A stretch of DNA of 13,289 nt from Chloroflexaceae bacterium. GTDB taxonomy: Bacteria > Chloroflexota > Chloroflexia > Chloroflexales > Chloroflexaceae. Where the stretch lies: assembly GCA_026417815.1 (NCBI GenBank), contig JAOACN010000426.1:1-13289 (forward strand). The letters are read 5' to 3'. The position numbers were made by a program, and so were the translations under genes. Below are positions 1-6,583 of the stretch, piece by piece (within the stretch, counting starts at the first letter, position 1; every line of letters begins with the position of its first letter). The notes below the pieces were generated by a model. It was not told the DNA's origin. It made no database searches and saw only the letters and a list, made by a program, of their open reading frames with translations.

Positions 1-352
1 GCGCGACAGGCGGGGCCACGTCGCCGGGGGAGGCGGCGGGCGCGGGGGCGGGAGCTGGCGCAGCGGCAGCCGCGGAAGGCAACGTGCCGAACCCGGCGGC
101 GGCGTAATCGGCGGCGATCAGCCCGCGAATGGTGGCGCCCACCGCTGGCGAGAGGCGCTCCTCGGCCACCCAGCGTTGCACCAGCGCATCGAACTCAACG
201 AACCGCTCCGGCGTGGCGCGCCCGGCAGCGGGGGCAACATACGGATTGACGGTGCGCGGTCCCGCGGGCCGGCGCGCCAGCCAGACGATCACTGCCAGGA
301 GTAGGATTGCCAGCAGCGCGGTGCAGAGCAGTGTGGTCAGCAGGTCGATCAT
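1..352 (-). CDS. Membrane-anchored protein with alanine/proline-rich linker, 5' part only
   Basis: The frame starts at ATG 352 on the minus strand and runs off the left edge, giving 117 residues without a stop. A GAGGAG ribosome-binding site sits five bases before the ATG and fixes the start. Residues about 4-26 are a strongly hydrophobic segment (starting MIDLLTTLLC) followed by RR, so the protein is probably an N-terminally anchored membrane protein with its bulk in the cytoplasm. Residues about 50-80 (FDALVQRWVAEERLSP, then IRGLIAADY) look like a helical motif that resembles, from memory, the N-terminal part of DUF2157-type membrane proteins. Residues from about 90 onward are an Ala/Pro-rich linker of alternating AP units, suggesting a further domain beyond the edge. 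Function is unknown. The gene is divergent from the small membrane protein gene at 868 and shares its upstream region. Confidence 0.7.
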   Translation of the reverse strand, partial: MIDLLTTLLCTALLAILLLAVIVWLARRPAGPRTVNPYVAPAAGRATPERFVEFDALVQRWVAEERLSPAVGATIRGLIAADYAAAGFGTLPSAAAAAPAPAPAPAASPGDVAPPVA

Positions 353-458
353 AGGATCTCCTCACGAGGACGGGGGGCCTGGCACGCACACCTTGATCAA
401 CGACGGCGCGCCGCGTTCCGGCAAAGGAGCGCCATACCCCCATAATTGCAGCCACCGA

Positions 459-541
459 ATAGTGTACGATACGACACTATACGCTGGTGTAACCAGCAGG
501 TAAACATTCTGTTACCGGCGCGTTACAGGCGGGAAAACCGC
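459..541. promoter_or_regulatory. Cluster of four short dyads in the divergent intergenic region
   Basis: Four inverted repeats follow one another here. ATAGTGT/ACACTAT has an 8-base spacer (459-480). GCTGGT/ACCAGC has a 3-base spacer (483-497). GGTAA/TTACC has an 8-base spacer (499-516). GCGG/CCGC has a 5-base spacer (529-541). The first and third have the shape of transcription-factor operators. They lie between the divergent starts at 352 and 868, about 110 bases before the first, so control of either gene is possible. I could not place a convincing -35/-10 pair. Operator function is inference. Confidence 0.35.
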
Positions 542-867
542 GGAGGCAAGAGCAAAGGGCAACCGGCGCATCAGGTTCCAGGCAGCTCCACCCCACATCG
601 AAGACCTGAACGAAGAGAGGGACTTTGCCGATCCCTGATTTTGCCCATCCACGGCTCGTTTCCACCTCAGGAGTGTGGAGCGAAACCCGACGAGGAAGGA
701 GATTCTTCCCGAAAAGGAGAGGAATCTCTCAATGAAAGAAAGGTAAGGCGCCCCTCAACAGCGAACCGGCGGATCGCTACCCTGTGTGCAGTATGAGAGG
801 GGCAAGGGAGTCTTGCCCCATTCAACCTTCAATCGTTTTGAGATACATCGGTAATGAGGTGACACCC
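542..867 (+). other. Non-coding stretch with strong hairpins, candidate structured leader
   Basis: No convincing gene lies here. Three hairpins can be drawn in the plus-strand transcript. The first is 655-665 with 675-683 (core TCCAC/GTGGA). The second is 699-705 with 722-728 (GAGATTC/GAATCTC, with TCC/GGA pairing inside). The third is 799-806 with 812-819 (GGGGCAAG/CTTGCCCC, loop GGAGT). The last lies about 49 bases before the ATG at 868 and could act as an attenuator or expression platform, but it has no T-tract. The sequence fits no riboswitch consensus that I can recall, including glycine, c-di-GMP, cobalamin, TPP and SAM. Leader function is inferred from position and pairing. Confidence 0.35.
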
Positions 868-1047
868 ATGGAAGCGATGAATCAGCGTGTGTCGCAGGTG
901 GCGGGTCGCGAAGAACGCATAGAGAGCCGGGGGCTGTTCGGGGAAGTCTCGGAAACTGCGGCCCTGATGCTGGCGGCGGTGATCACCATGCTCACCTTCG
1001 GGGCCATCGCCTACGCGCTGAACGCGCTGTTCACGGCGCTGGGGTAA
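868..1047 (+). CDS. Small single-span membrane protein, 59 residues
   Basis: The start at ATG 868 is chosen because GAGGTGA (856-862) lies five bases upstream. An in-frame ATG at 793 would only add unlikely residues from the hairpin region. The product has a polar, charged N-terminal half (MEAMNQRVSQ, then REERIESR). One hydrophobic segment follows at about residues 31-57 (TAALMLAAVI, then FGAIAYAL), ending in ALG. This is the layout of a small single-pass protein with its N-terminus probably in the cytoplasm. I do not recognise a family. It is not a Chloroflexus-type light-harvesting alpha or beta peptide, since the expected His/Trp pattern is missing. It is monocistronic, preceded by a long hairpin-rich stretch and followed by a palindrome at 1071-1093. 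The clear ribosome-binding site and membrane segment support a real gene; its role is unknown. Confidence 0.6.
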   Translation: MEAMNQRVSQVAGREERIESRGLFGEVSETAALMLAAVITMLTFGAIAYALNALFTALG

Positions 1048-1070
1048 AGACAGGCTATTCAGGGGAGGGT

Positions 1071-1093
1071 CTGGGAGAGTTACGCCCTCCCAG
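1071..1093. repeat. Palindromic repeat, family B copy 1
   Basis: Arms CTGGGAG (1071-1077) and CTCCCAG (1087-1093) flank a loop containing TTACGCC. The element is nearly identical to 1892-1914 and similar to 11607-11628. It lies between the convergent ends of the small membrane protein gene and the phosphoesterase gene, so it may also help end transcription on either strand, though no T-tract follows. Confidence 0.6.
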
Positions 1094-1155
1094 GAACATT
1101 CTTCGTCACACTCTTCATCGCGGCGCCGCCGCGAACCAGCGAGAGAACGTAACGG

Positions 1156-1182
1156 CCCGGCGGGTCCTCAGGACCTGCCGGG
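1156..1182 (-). terminator. Hairpin at the end of the phosphoesterase gene, stop codon in the loop
   Basis: The arms CCCGGCGGGTCC (1156-1167) and GGACCTGCCGGG (1171-1182) pair over 12 positions with one mismatch. The three-base loop (1168-1170) is exactly the TGA stop codon of the gene at 1168-1830. Downstream on the minus strand there is no long T-run, so classical intrinsic termination is uncertain. Protection of the mRNA 3' end is the alternative. Confidence 0.45.
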
Positions 1183-1830
1183 TCGTTGTACTTCGATGAC
1201 CTCGTCGGCGACAACATAGGCGCGTTCATCGGCGGCGGGGGATACCGTGGCATGGCCGGTGAAGCTGCCAAAGGCGGGCAAGATGGCCCGGGCAGGGCCG
1301 ACGAGGAAGCAGGGCAGCCGTTCGCGCTGGCGACCCGGGCCGGTCAGGACGACGGCGGGATGGAGGTGCCCGGCCAGGACATAGGCCGGGGCGGGGGTGT
1401 CGGGATGGTGGCAGAGGGCGAAGGGGCCGAGGGCGAAAGGGGCGTTGACACAGGCAATATCCCAGGCCGCGGGCGGGTCGCCGGCGCGGGCATCGTGGTT
1501 GCCGCGCACGAGCAGCACCTCCAGACGGGGATGGGCGGCGCGCCAGGCGGCGATGGCGGCGAGCACGGCTGGCGCGCGGCCAGCGCGGGCGTGGAGGAAG
1601 TCGCCCAGCAGCGCCAGGCGAGTCGCGCCGGCGCGCTCCAGGGCGCCGGTGAGGCGGGCCAGGTCGGCGGCGGCGCTCTCGGGAACGGCGATGGCCGCGG
1701 CGCGAAAACTGGCGGCCTTGCCGAAGTGGGTGTCGGCAACGATCAGGGTGCGCTCGCGCGGCCAGAACAGCGCCCGTTCGGGGAGCAGGTCCACCGGTTC
1801 GCCGCCGAGGGTGACGTGCAGTTTTTTCAT
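1168..1830 (-). CDS. pdeM: PdeM-like metallophosphoesterase (ligase-associated DNA damage response family)
   Basis: The 220-residue product carries the full calcineurin-type metallophosphoesterase signature. ADTH gives D33 and H35. LGDFLHA gives D77. RGNHD gives N111 and H112. HHPD gives H141/H142. GHLHP gives H155 and H157. All dimetal-site residues are present. The short length, the N-terminal sheet ending in ERTLIVADTHFGK and the overall pattern match the PdeM family (TIGR04123), which in many bacteria is encoded beside an ATP-dependent DNA ligase, an Lhr-like helicase and an exonuclease for DNA repair. None of those partners is in this window, so the gene stands alone here. The exact substrate of PdeM is not known to me. 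The ATG at 1830 has only a weak AGG directly in front of it, and a palindromic repeat begins 18 bases upstream. The stop codon lies in the loop of a strong hairpin. Confidence 0.82.
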   Translation of the reverse strand: MKKLHVTLGGEPVDLLPERALFWPRERTLIVADTHFGKAASFRAAAIAVPESAAADLARLTGALERAGATRLALLGDFLHARAGRAPAVLAAIAAWRAAHPRLEVLLVRGNHDARAGDPPAAWDIACVNAPFALGPFALCHHPDTPAPAYVLAGHLHPAVVLTGPGRQRERLPCFLVGPARAILPAFGSFTGHATVSPAADERAYVVADEVIEVQRPGRS

Positions 1831-1834
1831 CCTG

Positions 1835-1885
1835 TCGTTGTTAGGATGCAGGGAAAGCGGGTTTCCCCATACCCCTGCCCGATGG
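1835..1885. repeat. Palindromic repeat, family A copy 1 (tandem duplicate)
   Basis: The core GGGAAA/TTTCCC lies inside a wider inverted repeat running from GCAGGG to CCCTGC. Copy 2 begins 96 bases on, and the two copies agree at about 47 of 51 positions. The shared part includes the flanking TCGTTGTT, so this is a duplication and not just a similar palindrome. It lies directly upstream of the pdeM start codon. Confidence 0.75.
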
Positions 1886-1891
1886 GAGGGG

Positions 1892-1914
1892 CTGGGAGGG
1901 CTACGCCCTCCCAG
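1892..1914. repeat. Palindromic repeat, family B copy 2
   Basis: This is a perfect 9-base stem, CTGGGAGGG (1892-1900) and CCCTCCCAG (1906-1914), with loop CTACG. It has the same core as 1071-1093 and is sandwiched between the two family A copies. Confidence 0.7.
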
Positions 1915-1930
1915 GCAAACTCCTTATTCA

Positions 1931-1980
1931 TCGTTGTTGGATGCAGGGAAAGCGGGTTTCCCCACCTCCCTGCCCGATGG
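1931..1980. repeat. Palindromic repeat, family A copy 2 (tandem duplicate)
   Basis: This is the second copy of the element at 1835-1885, with one single-base indel and three substitutions. Together with the family B palindrome between the copies it makes a composite block of about 145 bases upstream of pdeM. Confidence 0.75.
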
Positions 1981-2026
1981 ATGCCGCCGTAGTGTACCAC
2001 GGTTCAACGGGAAGGCCGCTCCCGGC

Positions 2027-2085
2027 CGTGCGCGCCGTAGAGTCGGCCTGCGGGGCCGGCTCTACGCCACCCTCTGGCGCGCACG
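2027..2085. repeat. Long two-part palindrome, family C copy 1
   Basis: The outer arms CGTGCGCGCC (2027-2036) and GGCGCGCACG (2076-2085) are perfect. Directly inside, GTAGAGTCGGCC (2037-2048) pairs with GGCCGGCTCTAC (2054-2065), with one mismatch and loop TGCGG. A 10-base bulge separates the two stems on the 3' side. The total is 22 paired positions. The inner part and the following GCCACCC recur at 2128-2172. Confidence 0.65.
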
Positions 2086-2127
2086 TCATGATAGGCGTCC
2101 GGGGGCGCATGGCCGTTGCCGGCAGGG

Positions 2128-2172
2128 GCAGAGCCGGCCCGCGGGGCCGGTTCTCCGCCACCCCTGACGCGC
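2128..2172. repeat. Palindrome, family C copy 2
   Basis: GAGCCGGCC (2131-2139) pairs with GGCCGGTTC (2145-2153) around CGCGG, allowing one G-T pair. The sequence after the stem (CGCCACCC, then CGCGCC) matches copy 1 at 2027-2085. The outer arms of copy 1 are not kept here. Confidence 0.6.
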
Positions 2173-2236
2173 CAGGCCACACCCCGCCAATCTGCCCATC
2201 CCAACAATTATTTGTGACCGTCGCCACAAAGAGCCT

Positions 2237-2296
2237 GGCGCCAGGCGTGGTACAATACCAGGCAGGCAGCGGCGCGTGGCAGAGACGCCTGGCGCC
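2237..2296. promoter_or_regulatory. 12-base inverted repeat around the presumed sucA transcription start
   Basis: GGCGCCAGGCGT (2237-2248) and ACGCCTGGCGCC (2285-2296) are perfect inverted copies 36 bases apart. The candidate -10 element at 2251-2256 lies just inside the left arm. The element could be a repressor operator that loops across the promoter. Alternatively the right arm may only be part of the leader. Function is inferred. Confidence 0.4.
2248..2256 (+). promoter_or_regulatory. Extended -10 promoter candidate for sucA
   Basis: TGG followed by TACAAT fits the extended -10 pattern (TGn then TATAAT-like), and I see no good -35 box at 16-18 bases. Transcription would begin near 2263, about 75 bases before the sucA ATG at 2338. 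Confidence 0.4.
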
Positions 2297-2337
2297 GCGA
2301 GCAAGCACCGAGCAGTATCGAGGCGAGAAGACACCCT

Positions 2338-5139
2338 ATGAACATGCGGCAATTCCACGGGCCCAACGCCGGTTACCTGGTGGAGCTGTACGAGCGGTAC
2401 ACGGCCAACCCGGCCGCGGTGGACGAGGCGACGCGGGCCTTTTTCAGCCAGTATGGCCCGCCAGATGCGGAACTGGCGACCGCGGGGCAGACGCAACTCG
2501 ACGTGACGCGGATCGTCGGCGCGGCGCGGCTGATCCGCTACATTCGCGAGCTGGGGCACCTGGCGGCGCGCATTGATCCCCTGGGCAGCCCCCCACCTGG
2601 CGACCCGGGGCTGGAACTGGCGACCCATGGCGTTACCGTCGCCGACCTGGCGGCGCTCCCGGCGCATATCGTGCGCGGGCCGCTCGTTGCCCAGTCGGCC
2701 AACGCGGCCGAGGGGGTCGAAAAGCTGCGGCAGATCTACTCCGGCCCGATTGGCTATGAGACCGACCAGATCCAGAACTACGAAGAGCGCGCGTGGATCC
2801 GCGATTGCGCCGAGAGCCGGCGCTTCTTCGGGGGCATGGATGCTGACCGGCAGCGCGAACTGCTCGATCGTCTGACCGAGGTGGAGACCTTCGAGCGCTT
2901 CCTGCACAAGACCTTCCCCGGCCAGAAGCGGTTCTCTATTGAAGGCTGCGACATGCTGGTGCCGGTGATTGACGCCATCATCCGCAATGCGGCGGTGGCC
3001 GGCACGCGGGAAATGGTGATCGGCATGGCCCATCGCGGGCGGCTCAACGTGCTGGCCCATATTCTCGGCAAGCCGTACCTCTCCATTCTCAGCGAGTTCC
3101 AGACCCCCGATTACTCCAAGGACACCTATCTGGGATGGACGGGCGATGTGAAGTACCACCTCGGGGCGCGCAAGGCCTACCGCGAGAGCGGCATCCAGGA
3201 GATGCCTATCACCCTGGCGCCCAACCCCAGCCACCTGGAGTTTGTTAACCCGGTCATCCTGGGGCGCACGCGCGCGGCGCAGGAGAAGCGCACGCGCCCC
3301 GGCTTCCCCTACGAAGATGAGAAAGAGGCCCTGGCGATCATTATCCACGGCGACGCGGCCTTTCCCGGCCAGGGCATCGTCGCCGAGACGCTCAACCTGT
3401 CGGGCCTGGCGGGGTACCGCGTGGGCGGAGCGATCCATATTATTCTGAATAATCAGATCGGCTTCACCACCGATACGCGCGACTCGCGCTCAACGCTCTA
3501 CGCCAGCGACCTGGCGCGCGGCTTCGAGATGCCGGTGGCGCACGTCAATGCCGACAACGTCGAGGCCTGCATCGCGGTGGCGCGCATGGCCTGGGCCTAT
3601 CGCGAGAAGTTCCAGAAGGATTTCGTGATTGACCTGGTGGGCTACCGGCGCTGGGGGCACAACGAGGGCGACGAGCCGGAGTTTACCCAGCCGCGCATGT
3701 ATGAGAAGATCCGCAACCACCCGACGGTGCGGGCCCTGTGGGCCCAGGAACTGGAGCGCCGGGGCCTGATCACCCACGAAGAGGCCGAGGCGCGGGTCGA
3801 GGCGGTGATGATGAAGTTGCAGCACGCCTTCGACATGGTGCGCGAGCGGCAGCGCCTGGCAGCCGAGGCGCCCCCGCAGCCACCCGCCCCGCCCGTGGTG
3901 AACCAGATGCGCAACAAGGTCTTCGCCAAGCCCATCTCGCGCCAGAAGCTGCTGGAACTGAACGAGGCGCTGCTCGAGCGGCCGGAGGACTTCACGGCGC
4001 ATCCGAAGCTGGAGCGCATGCTGCAGCGGCGCCGCCAGAGCATCCACGATGAAGGGGGGATCGACTGGGCCCACGCCGAGATCCTGGCCTTTGCCGCCAT
4101 TCTGGCCGATGGCACGCCGATCCGCATGTCCGGGCAGGATACCGAGCGGGGCACCTTCAGCCAGCGCCACCTGGTGCTGCACGATGTGGTCACGGGGGAG
4201 CGTTTCATTCCCCTGCACCACATCCCCCAGGCGCGGGCCTCGTTCGCGGTGTACAACAGCCCGCTCTCCGAGGCGGCAGTACTGGGCTTCGAGTACGGGT
4301 ACAGCACCCACGCCCCGGGCACCCTGGTGATCTGGGAGGCTCAGTTCGGCGATTTTGCCAACGGCGCGCAGGTGATCATTGACCAGTTCATCGTTTCCGG
4401 GCGCGCCAAGTGGTCGGTGGACCCGGCACTGGTCCTGCTGCTGCCGCACGGCTACGAGGGGCAGGGGCCGGAGCACTCCTCAGCGCGCCTGGAGCGGTTT
4501 CTGCAACTCTGCGCGACCGACAACATCCGCGTGGCCAACCCGACGACCGCGGCGCAGTACTTTCACCTCCTGCGCTACCAGGCCGCGGCCCTGCCGGTGC
4601 ATCCCCGGCCCCTGGTGGTGATGACGCCCAAGAGCCTGCTGCGCCACCCGCGCGCTGCATCGTCATTGAGCGATTTGACCCAGACGCAGTTCCAACCGGT
4701 GCTGGACCTGGGCGCCGAGGCCCCCAACCCCGCCGAGGTGACGCGCCTCATCATGTGTAGCGGCAAGGTGGCGATTGACCTGCTCTCCTCCGCCGAGTTC
4801 GCGCAGGTTCGCGGCAGCGTGGACGTGCTCCGGATCGAGATGCTCTACCCGTTCCCCGAGGAGCAACTCAAGGCGGCGCTGGGGCGCTACCCGCAGGTGC
4901 AGGAGGTGGTCTGGCTGCAGGAAGAGCCACAGAACATGGGCGCCTGGAGCTACATCGCGCCGAAACTGCGGGCCCTGCTGCCCGCGTCGCTCCCCCTGAG
5001 CTACGTGGGCCGCCCGGAGTCGGCCTCGACGGCCGAGGGCATTCACAGCGCGCACGTGGTCGAACAGCAGCGCATTCTGCGCGAAGCGGCGCTCGGCGCG
5101 CCGGTAGCGGCGACGGCCGCCGGAGGGGTCGTGGGGTAG
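2338..5139 (+). CDS. sucA: 2-oxoglutarate dehydrogenase E1 component
   Basis: This 933-residue thiamine-diphosphate enzyme decarboxylates 2-oxoglutarate and passes the succinyl group to the lipoyl arm of E2 in the cytoplasmic TCA-cycle complex. Full family length is present. The N-terminal segment (NAGYLVELYERYTANP, residues 10-25) is the usual E2-binding start of SucA. Active-site motifs follow in order: AHRGRLNVL (231-239), VKYHLG (271-276), NPSHLEF (296-302). The ThDP/Mg motif GDAAFPGQG (338-346) with NNQIGFTT (371-378) comes next. The C-terminal half has MSGQDTERGTFSQRH (597-611) and the pyrimidine-domain pattern FEYGYS with EAQFGDFANGAQ. The ATG at 2338 is preceded by GAGAAG at 2325-2330. 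Another ATG lies two codons in and could also be used. sucB follows 159 bases later. A decarboxylating Kgd-type fusion is excluded because there is no E2 domain. Confidence 0.96.
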   Translation: MNMRQFHGPNAGYLVELYERYTANPAAVDEATRAFFSQYGPPDAELATAGQTQLDVTRIVGAARLIRYIRELGHLAARIDPLGSPPPGDPGLELATHGVTVADLAALPAHIVRGPLVAQSANAAEGVEKLRQIYSGPIGYETDQIQNYEERAWIRDCAESRRFFGGMDADRQRELLDRLTEVETFERFLHKTFPGQKRFSIEGCDMLVPVIDAIIRNAAVAGTREMVIGMAHRGRLNVLAHILGKPYLSILSEFQTPDYSKDTYLGWTGDVKYHLGARKAYRESGIQEMPITLAPNPSHLEFVNPVILGRTRAAQEKRTRPGFPYEDEKEALAIIIHGDAAFPGQGIVAETLNLSGLAGYRVGGAIHIILNNQIGFTTDTRDSRSTLYASDLARGFEMPVAHVNADNVEACIAVARMAWAYREKFQKDFVIDLVGYRRWGHNEGDEPEFTQPRMYEKIRNHPTVRALWAQELERRGLITHEEAEARVEAVMMKLQHAFDMVRERQRLAAEAPPQPPAPPVVNQMRNKVFAKPISRQKLLELNEALLERPEDFTAHPKLERMLQRRRQSIHDEGGIDWAHAEILAFAAILADGTPIRMSGQDTERGTFSQRHLVLHDVVTGERFIPLHHIPQARASFAVYNSPLSEAAVLGFEYGYSTHAPGTLVIWEAQFGDFANGAQVIIDQFIVSGRAKWSVDPALVLLLPHGYEGQGPEHSSARLERFLQLCATDNIRVANPTTAAQYFHLLRYQAAALPVHPRPLVVMTPKSLLRHPRAASSLSDLTQTQFQPVLDLGAEAPNPAEVTRLIMCSGKVAIDLLSSAEFAQVRGSVDVLRIEMLYPFPEEQLKAALGRYPQVQEVVWLQEEPQNMGAWSYIAPKLRALLPASLPLSYVGRPESASTAEGIHSAHVVEQQRILREAALGAPVAATAAGGVVG

Positions 5140-5177
5140 CCGGGGGTGATGTCTGAGGCCGAGATGCCAATGCTGAA

Positions 5178-5254
5178 CCGAGACTGACTGCTGGTACTGC
5201 AAGACGCTTCGTCTCGGCGGGCGTCGCGGAGGGGCTGTACCTCTCCCAGCCTCC
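5178..5254 (+). other. Hairpins in the sucA-sucB gap
   Basis: The 159-base gap holds CCGAGAC (5178-5184) with GTCTCGG (5211-5217). A small alternative stem AGACG/CGTCT (5202-5214) overlaps it. GGCTG (5233-5237) with CAGCC (5247-5251) comes next, with neighbouring GGAGG/CCTCC pairing. No T-tract follows, so readthrough into sucB is likely. These stems could stabilise or process the two-gene mRNA. I see no promoter of sucB here. Confidence 0.3.
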
Positions 5255-5298
5255 CCTGGAAGCGTTGTTGTAGTGCTGGCGCCGGAGAGAAACAGGCC

Positions 5299-6576
5299 AT
5301 GGCCTACGAAATTAAGGTCCCTTCGCTGGGCGAGTCGATCGTCGAGGCGACAGTGGCCCGCTGGTTGAAACGGGTCGGCGAGACGGTCGCCGCGGGTGAA
5401 CCGGTGGTTGAGCTTGAGACCGACAAGGTGAACCTGGAAGTGGCAGCGGATCACGCCGGGGTGGTAACGGCGATTTGGAAGGAAGAGGGCGCGACGGTGG
5501 GGATTGGCGACGTGCTGGGCGCCATCGAGGCGGGCGCGGCGCCGCGAGCGGAGGCCGTGGCGGCCAGGCCCCCGGTTCTTGTCCCGGCCGAGCCGGAGCC
5601 GCACGAGGCAGAGACGTCCGGCGGCAATGGGGCAACGGTGCTGGCGACACCGACAGCGCAGCGGGTGGCCGCAGAGTACGCGGTGGATCTGCGCGGCGTG
5701 GCAGGCACCGGGCCGGGCGGACGGATCACCAAAGAGGACGTGCTGCGGAGCGTTCAGGCCCCGGTGGGGGCCACGCCCGCCCCGGTGGCCGCGGCCCCCG
5801 CCGCGGCAACGCCACCGCCCACGCCAGTTGCCCCACCAGCGGCAACCCGCCCCGTGACGCCAGCACCGCCCTCCGGGCGTCGTGAGGAGCGCCAGCGCCT
5901 CAGCCGGCGCCGGCTGACCATCGCCCGGCGGCTCGTCGAGGCCCAGCAGACCGCGGCCATGCTCACTACCTTCAACGAAGTGGACATGAGCGCGGTCATG
6001 GAGCTTCGCAAGCGGCGCAAGGAGGCCTTCAAGGAGCGCCACGGGGTGAACCTGGGCTTTATGTCCTTCTTCACCCGCGCCGTCGTCGGGGCGCTGAAAG
6101 CCTTTCCCATGGTCAACGCCGAGCTCCAGGGCGACGAAGTGGTGGTGAAGTACTACTACGACATCGGCGTGGCCGTGGGTGTCGAGGAGGGGCTGGTGGT
6201 GCCGGTGGTGCGTGACGCCGACCGCAAGAGCTTCGCGCAACTCGAGCAGGATATCGCCGACCTGGCCCGCCGCGCGCGCGAGGGGACCCTGAGCCTCGCC
6301 GATCTCCAGGGCGGAACCTTTACCATCACCAACGGCGGCGTCTACGGCTCGCTGCTCTCCACGCCCATCCTGAATACGCCCCAGGTCGGTATCCTCGGCA
6401 TGCACAAGGTTGAAGAACGGCCCGTAGTGATCAACGGGCAGATCGTCATTCGCCCGATGATGTACCTGGCCCTGAGTTACGACCACCGCCTGATTGACGG
6501 CAGCACCGCCGTGCGCTTCCTGGTACGGGTCAAGGAGTTGATCGAGGATCCGGAGGCGTTGTTACTGGAGGGGTAG
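5299..6576 (+). CDS. sucB: Dihydrolipoyllysine succinyltransferase, E2 of 2-oxoglutarate dehydrogenase
   Basis: The 425-residue product moves the succinyl group from E1 to CoA through a swinging lipoyl arm. Residues 1-78 are a lipoyl domain with the acceptor lysine K43 in ETDKVNLEV. An Ala/Pro linker follows. Residues about 112-150 are the peripheral subunit-binding domain (TAQRVAAEYAVDL, GTGPGGRITKEDV). A second Ala/Pro-rich linker spans about 152-192, and the catalytic domain runs to the end. TTFNEVDMSAVMELRKRRKE (223-242) is typical of succinyl rather than acetyl transferases. The catalytic SYDHRLIDG gives H396 and D400. GGAG (5284-5287) serves the ATG at 5299. The gene is co-directional with sucA and probably co-transcribed. 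No lpd (E3) gene is nearby, so the E3 subunit must be supplied from elsewhere. A long perfect hairpin follows the stop codon. Confidence 0.95.
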   Translation: MAYEIKVPSLGESIVEATVARWLKRVGETVAAGEPVVELETDKVNLEVAADHAGVVTAIWKEEGATVGIGDVLGAIEAGAAPRAEAVAARPPVLVPAEPEPHEAETSGGNGATVLATPTAQRVAAEYAVDLRGVAGTGPGGRITKEDVLRSVQAPVGATPAPVAAAPAAATPPPTPVAPPAATRPVTPAPPSGRREERQRLSRRRLTIARRLVEAQQTAAMLTTFNEVDMSAVMELRKRRKEAFKERHGVNLGFMSFFTRAVVGALKAFPMVNAELQGDEVVVKYYYDIGVAVGVEEGLVVPVVRDADRKSFAQLEQDIADLARRAREGTLSLADLQGGTFTITNGGVYGSLLSTPILNTPQVGILGMHKVEERPVVINGQIVIRPMMYLALSYDHRLIDGSTAVRFLVRVKELIEDPEALLLEG

Positions 6577-6583
6577 GAACCCT

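Noticed and set aside
546..580. Possible c-di-GMP-I riboswitch start (GCAAAGGGCAACC)
   Set aside because: The second conserved half (GACGCAAAGCC-like) is missing downstream.
680..760. Possible glycine riboswitch
   Set aside because: GAGAG/CTCTC and CCGAAAAGG are reminiscent, but the conserved CTCTCAGG-type segment and the surrounding helices are not present.
446..796. Plus-strand open frame of 116 codons in the leader region
   Set aside because: It has no ribosome-binding site, an Arg/Ser/Pro-rich random-looking product, and it crosses several hairpins.
1835..1980. CRISPR-like short repeats
   Set aside because: There are only two copies with a palindromic insert, no spacer series and no cas genes; it is a duplicated dispersed element.
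1186..1992. Plus-strand open frame of 268 codons opposite pdeM
   Set aside because: It is Gly-rich low-complexity translation antisense to a gene with all catalytic motifs, and it runs into palindromic repeats.
2086..3438. Long open frame of 450 codons on the minus strand opposite sucA
   Set aside because: It is antisense to a clear full-length sucA. The translation is rich in Arg/Gly/His with no domain, as expected from GC-biased third positions.
5148..5186. Tiny 12-codon open frame (MSEAEMPMLNRD) in the sucA-sucB gap
   Set aside because: It is too short and without a convincing ribosome-binding site to call a leader peptide.
4663..6486. Open frame of 607 codons on the minus strand opposite sucA and sucB
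   Set aside because: It overlaps two well-supported genes, has no recognisable motif, and its composition is that of an antisense shadow.
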